From contig NW_009799103.1 in NCBI RefSeq assembly GCF_000213175.1, positions 2,195,833 through 2,259,832 of the forward strand: 64,000 bases of DNA. Reading direction: 5' to 3'. This document shows, piece by piece, positions 61,880 through 64,000 of the stretch; position 1 is the first letter of the stretch, and every line of letters starts with the position of its first letter. The notes under the pieces were generated by a model. It had not been told where the DNA came from and searched no databases. It saw only the letters and a list, made by a program, of their open reading frames with translations. Origin of the DNA: Neurospora tetrasperma FGSC 2508. Taxonomy: Eukaryota; Ascomycota; Sordariomycetes; Sordariales; Sordariaceae. A program made the position numbers and the translations under genes.

Positions 61880-63911
61880 TCAAGGATATTGAGATTGTTC
61901 CTCAGCAACTTCCAGTGCTCTGGTAAACACATTGATAAGCTCATCTGTTCCCTCCAGCCCGACACTGATCCGTATCAAATTCCTGTCAACACCATACTGC
62001 TCAGCCCAGTCAAGCTCCTGATAATGCGCCAGGAGCACATAGGGCGAAGTCAATGTGAAGTTGGTTCCCAAGCTCGGACCCTTGGCCGTTTCGATCGCAT
62101 CGTAAAAGGCCACAGCCTGCTTCTTCCCTTTGAGGACCACTGAGATAAGGCCACCGTAGCCTCCTTGTGGCAGCTTGACCGCTTCATAGTTGGCCCGTGA
62201 ATCGTTGTACTTGGGGTAGTAGAGAGTCTTGACGAGCGGATGATCTTTGAGGACGCGGCAAATGGCTTCGGCATTTGCATTGACTCGGTCTATGCGCGCG
62301 ACGAAGTCTCTGCTGTTGCGCTCCATGAAGATGACATCCTCGGGCCAGTAGGTGTCCTCCAATTGCTGCTGGACGAAGGATTTCAGGGCTGAATAGTATC
62401 GTGAATTAGGGTTAAATATAGCACCGCCACCCATGACGTTGCAGTCGCCGCTAAAAATCTTTGTGAGACTGCTGACAACAATGTCCGCGAACTGGAGGAC
62501 ATTCACATTCGCAAAAGTGCCAATAGTCTCGTCTACAACAACGGCAAACTCGTACTTGTCCGCCAGCTCCCGAATACGGACCAGGTCGGGACAAGTGAGT
62601 AAGGGGTTGCCCGGAAATTCACAGAAAAGAGCGAGATACCGCTCTCCGGACTCGAGTCGAGTCTCCAAGTCGTCGAGGTCGGACTTGGAACCGTGGCCGT
62701 AGAATAACGCACCAGAAGGGTTGAACTTCTCCAGAATCTTGAGCGTATCGACGTAAGGGAAGCCAAAGTTGACGCTCTTTAGCGGCGTGCTGCCCGGCGG
62801 GGTTCGAATGGAATACAGCGCTCTGTGGGCATGAAAAATGGCGTTCATTCCGCATGGGAAGAGATAGATATCTTCCTCGCGAAGATTGGCGATGCCGCGG
62901 GTGTTGGAACTCATCTGCTTTTCTGATAGCGAAGGGGAACCTCCAAGGTCATGGTCGGCACTCCGCAGTGCTCCGGCAATTCGTCTCTTGATGGCGGACT
63001 TGGCGGGATGGACAAAGGAGAGGTCGAGGTTTCTGCCGAAACGCTCTTCTAGAAAACGGGAAGTTTCTTGGATCATCGCAGTCTCTCCGGTAGCCCTGTG
63101 GACATGGCCGTGCATTATCGTTTGTTGGTTTCCTCCAGCGTCAAGCGAAGCCTGCCGCTGATAGCGCTTGGGACCGCGACACGGCTTTGCTGCAGAGACA
63201 GCCGCATTACGGAGTTCGATATCAGGACGCAGCAAGCCGTCTTTGAACAAACCGTGGCAGAACTCAGCCCGACGGCTAGAAACGCCATCTCCACTATGCT
63301 GCCAGTACTGCTTTGCGAATGGAAAGCCGTCCTGTGGCATGATGACAGCAGAGATGGATGGACAAAGGGGCTCCAGGGCACGCGCCTCGGGATCCGACAT
63401 ATCAAGAACGAGGTTGACGACCTCAATGTTGCTGCAGACATCAACAGGTGCCCGCGAGCGGATGAAATCAACGCAGCGAGAGGCAATGGTCGGCGTCGGG
63501 AAAAGCATGGCTGTGATATCACTAGTTCGCTTGGCCTTGGTACTGACATGCGTGGCCACAATGTCAGCAGCAAAGGCCTGAATGGTCCGATGGATGAAGA
63601 AGCTGACACAGGTCGGTCAGTACAACTGTAGTGCTGATCGAGATACTCCGACTGTAGTGATCATGATGTCTGGAGGACAGGCGCCCACATACCGAGGATA
63701 CCCCGTTGCCATGCGTTTAACCACCCAATCCTGGCCCTCCTCATAGCCAACATTGGCACTCCAGGTTGGGAGTGAGACGCTCACGGCCTAGAGACAGCAA
63801 CTTGAGGTCAGAACGAGGTATTGTAATGGTGGTAACTGTATGTGCTGGGGAATGGGTGCATACATGAGCGGTCTCCGAGGGTATAGAGTCCCCAAGCTCG
63901 AAGGGAGGCAT
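61880..63911 (-). CDS. STR2: Cystathionine gamma-synthase, long fungal type
   Basis: PLP enzyme of transsulfuration, condensing cysteine with an activated homoserine ester to cystathionine (yeast STR2, Neurospora met-7 family). Exons on the - strand: 63911-63864, 63787-63693, 63602-61880, giving 621 aa. It starts [20 protein letters not shown], with [14 protein letters not shown] and MATGYPRFFIH restored by splicing. The fungal N-terminal half is followed by the Cys/Met metabolism PLP fold: [24 protein letters not shown] (Asp405) and [16 protein letters not shown] with PLP-binding Lys429. The C-terminal domain ends [16 protein letters not shown]. Length fits the long fungal class. Only 89 bp of upstream sequence is in the window. 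Confidence 0.94.
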
Positions 63912-64000
63912 GGTGTACGTAACTGAGTGCCAGATGAGTGCGGATAAGTAGTTAGATGAGTGGTGATGCTGCGTGAATGTTATACTTTTGCTTCGCGCTG

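Overview
The window looks like chromosomal DNA of a filamentous ascomycete (Pezizomycotina, probably a Sordariomycete). Genes have short GT-AG introns with CTNAC-type branch sites. They encode typical ascomycete proteins: KGD2, a complex I LYR subunit, histones H2A/H2B, a SQS1-type G-patch protein, ATG4, a JJJ1-type J protein, an SPX-RING protein and a long fungal cystathionine gamma-synthase. The rest is very AT-rich, nearly devoid of CpA/TpG and full of TpA, which is the signature of repeat-induced point mutation (RIP) on transposons. Species cannot be told from the sequence.

Layout. (1) 1-23.5 kb: RIP-mutated block holding a Tad1-like LINE (about 0.9-5.4 kb, + strand), degraded Ty3/Gypsy pol (6.25-8.99 kb, - strand), a complete 7.7-kb Gypsy element C1 (9218-16895) inserted inside an LTR of an older copy of its own family (C0), a degraded gag region with one LTR (17.6-21.0 kb), a 559-bp element with 44-bp terminal inverted repeats (21082-21640), and a further degraded stretch. 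(2) 23.6-35.1 kb: first gene island: KGD2 (-), NDUFB9-like (+), H2A (-), H2B (+), SQS1-like (-). H2A and H2B are divergent across an unusually long 2.6-kb spacer. (3) 35.5-53.1 kb: second RIP block, which resolves into nested insertions in a roughly 175-bp tandem repeat. Each layer is supported by a target-site duplication (TSD): element A (CCTTA/CCTTG), element B2 (ATATA), Gypsy C2 (ATATA), B1 inside C2 (CTAAC), solo LTR A3 in a B2 LTR (AAGGG), a 508-bp miniature LTR element D in B2 (ACTAA), a solo LTR E in B2 (CTTAG), a further solo LTR inside E (CAACT), and a 732-bp insertion carrying telomere repeats inside the 3' LTR of A (10-bp TSD). A 523-base assembly gap lies in B1. (4) 54.1-64 kb: second gene island: ATG4 (+), JJJ1-like (-), SPX-RING (+), cystathionine gamma-synthase (-), with a mariner-type MITE between JJJ1 and SPX-RING.

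The genes are housekeeping and do not form one pathway: mitochondrial TCA cycle and complex I, chromatin, RNA processing, autophagy, ribosome assembly, phosphate sensing/ubiquitin, and sulfur amino acids. The most informative content is the transposon stratigraphy, the telomere-repeat insertion, the miniature elements, a GC-AG intron in the complex I gene, and a CaaX-ended SPX-RING protein with a stop-free intron inside its RING. All exon models were spliced by eye from reading frame, family conservation and splice signals.
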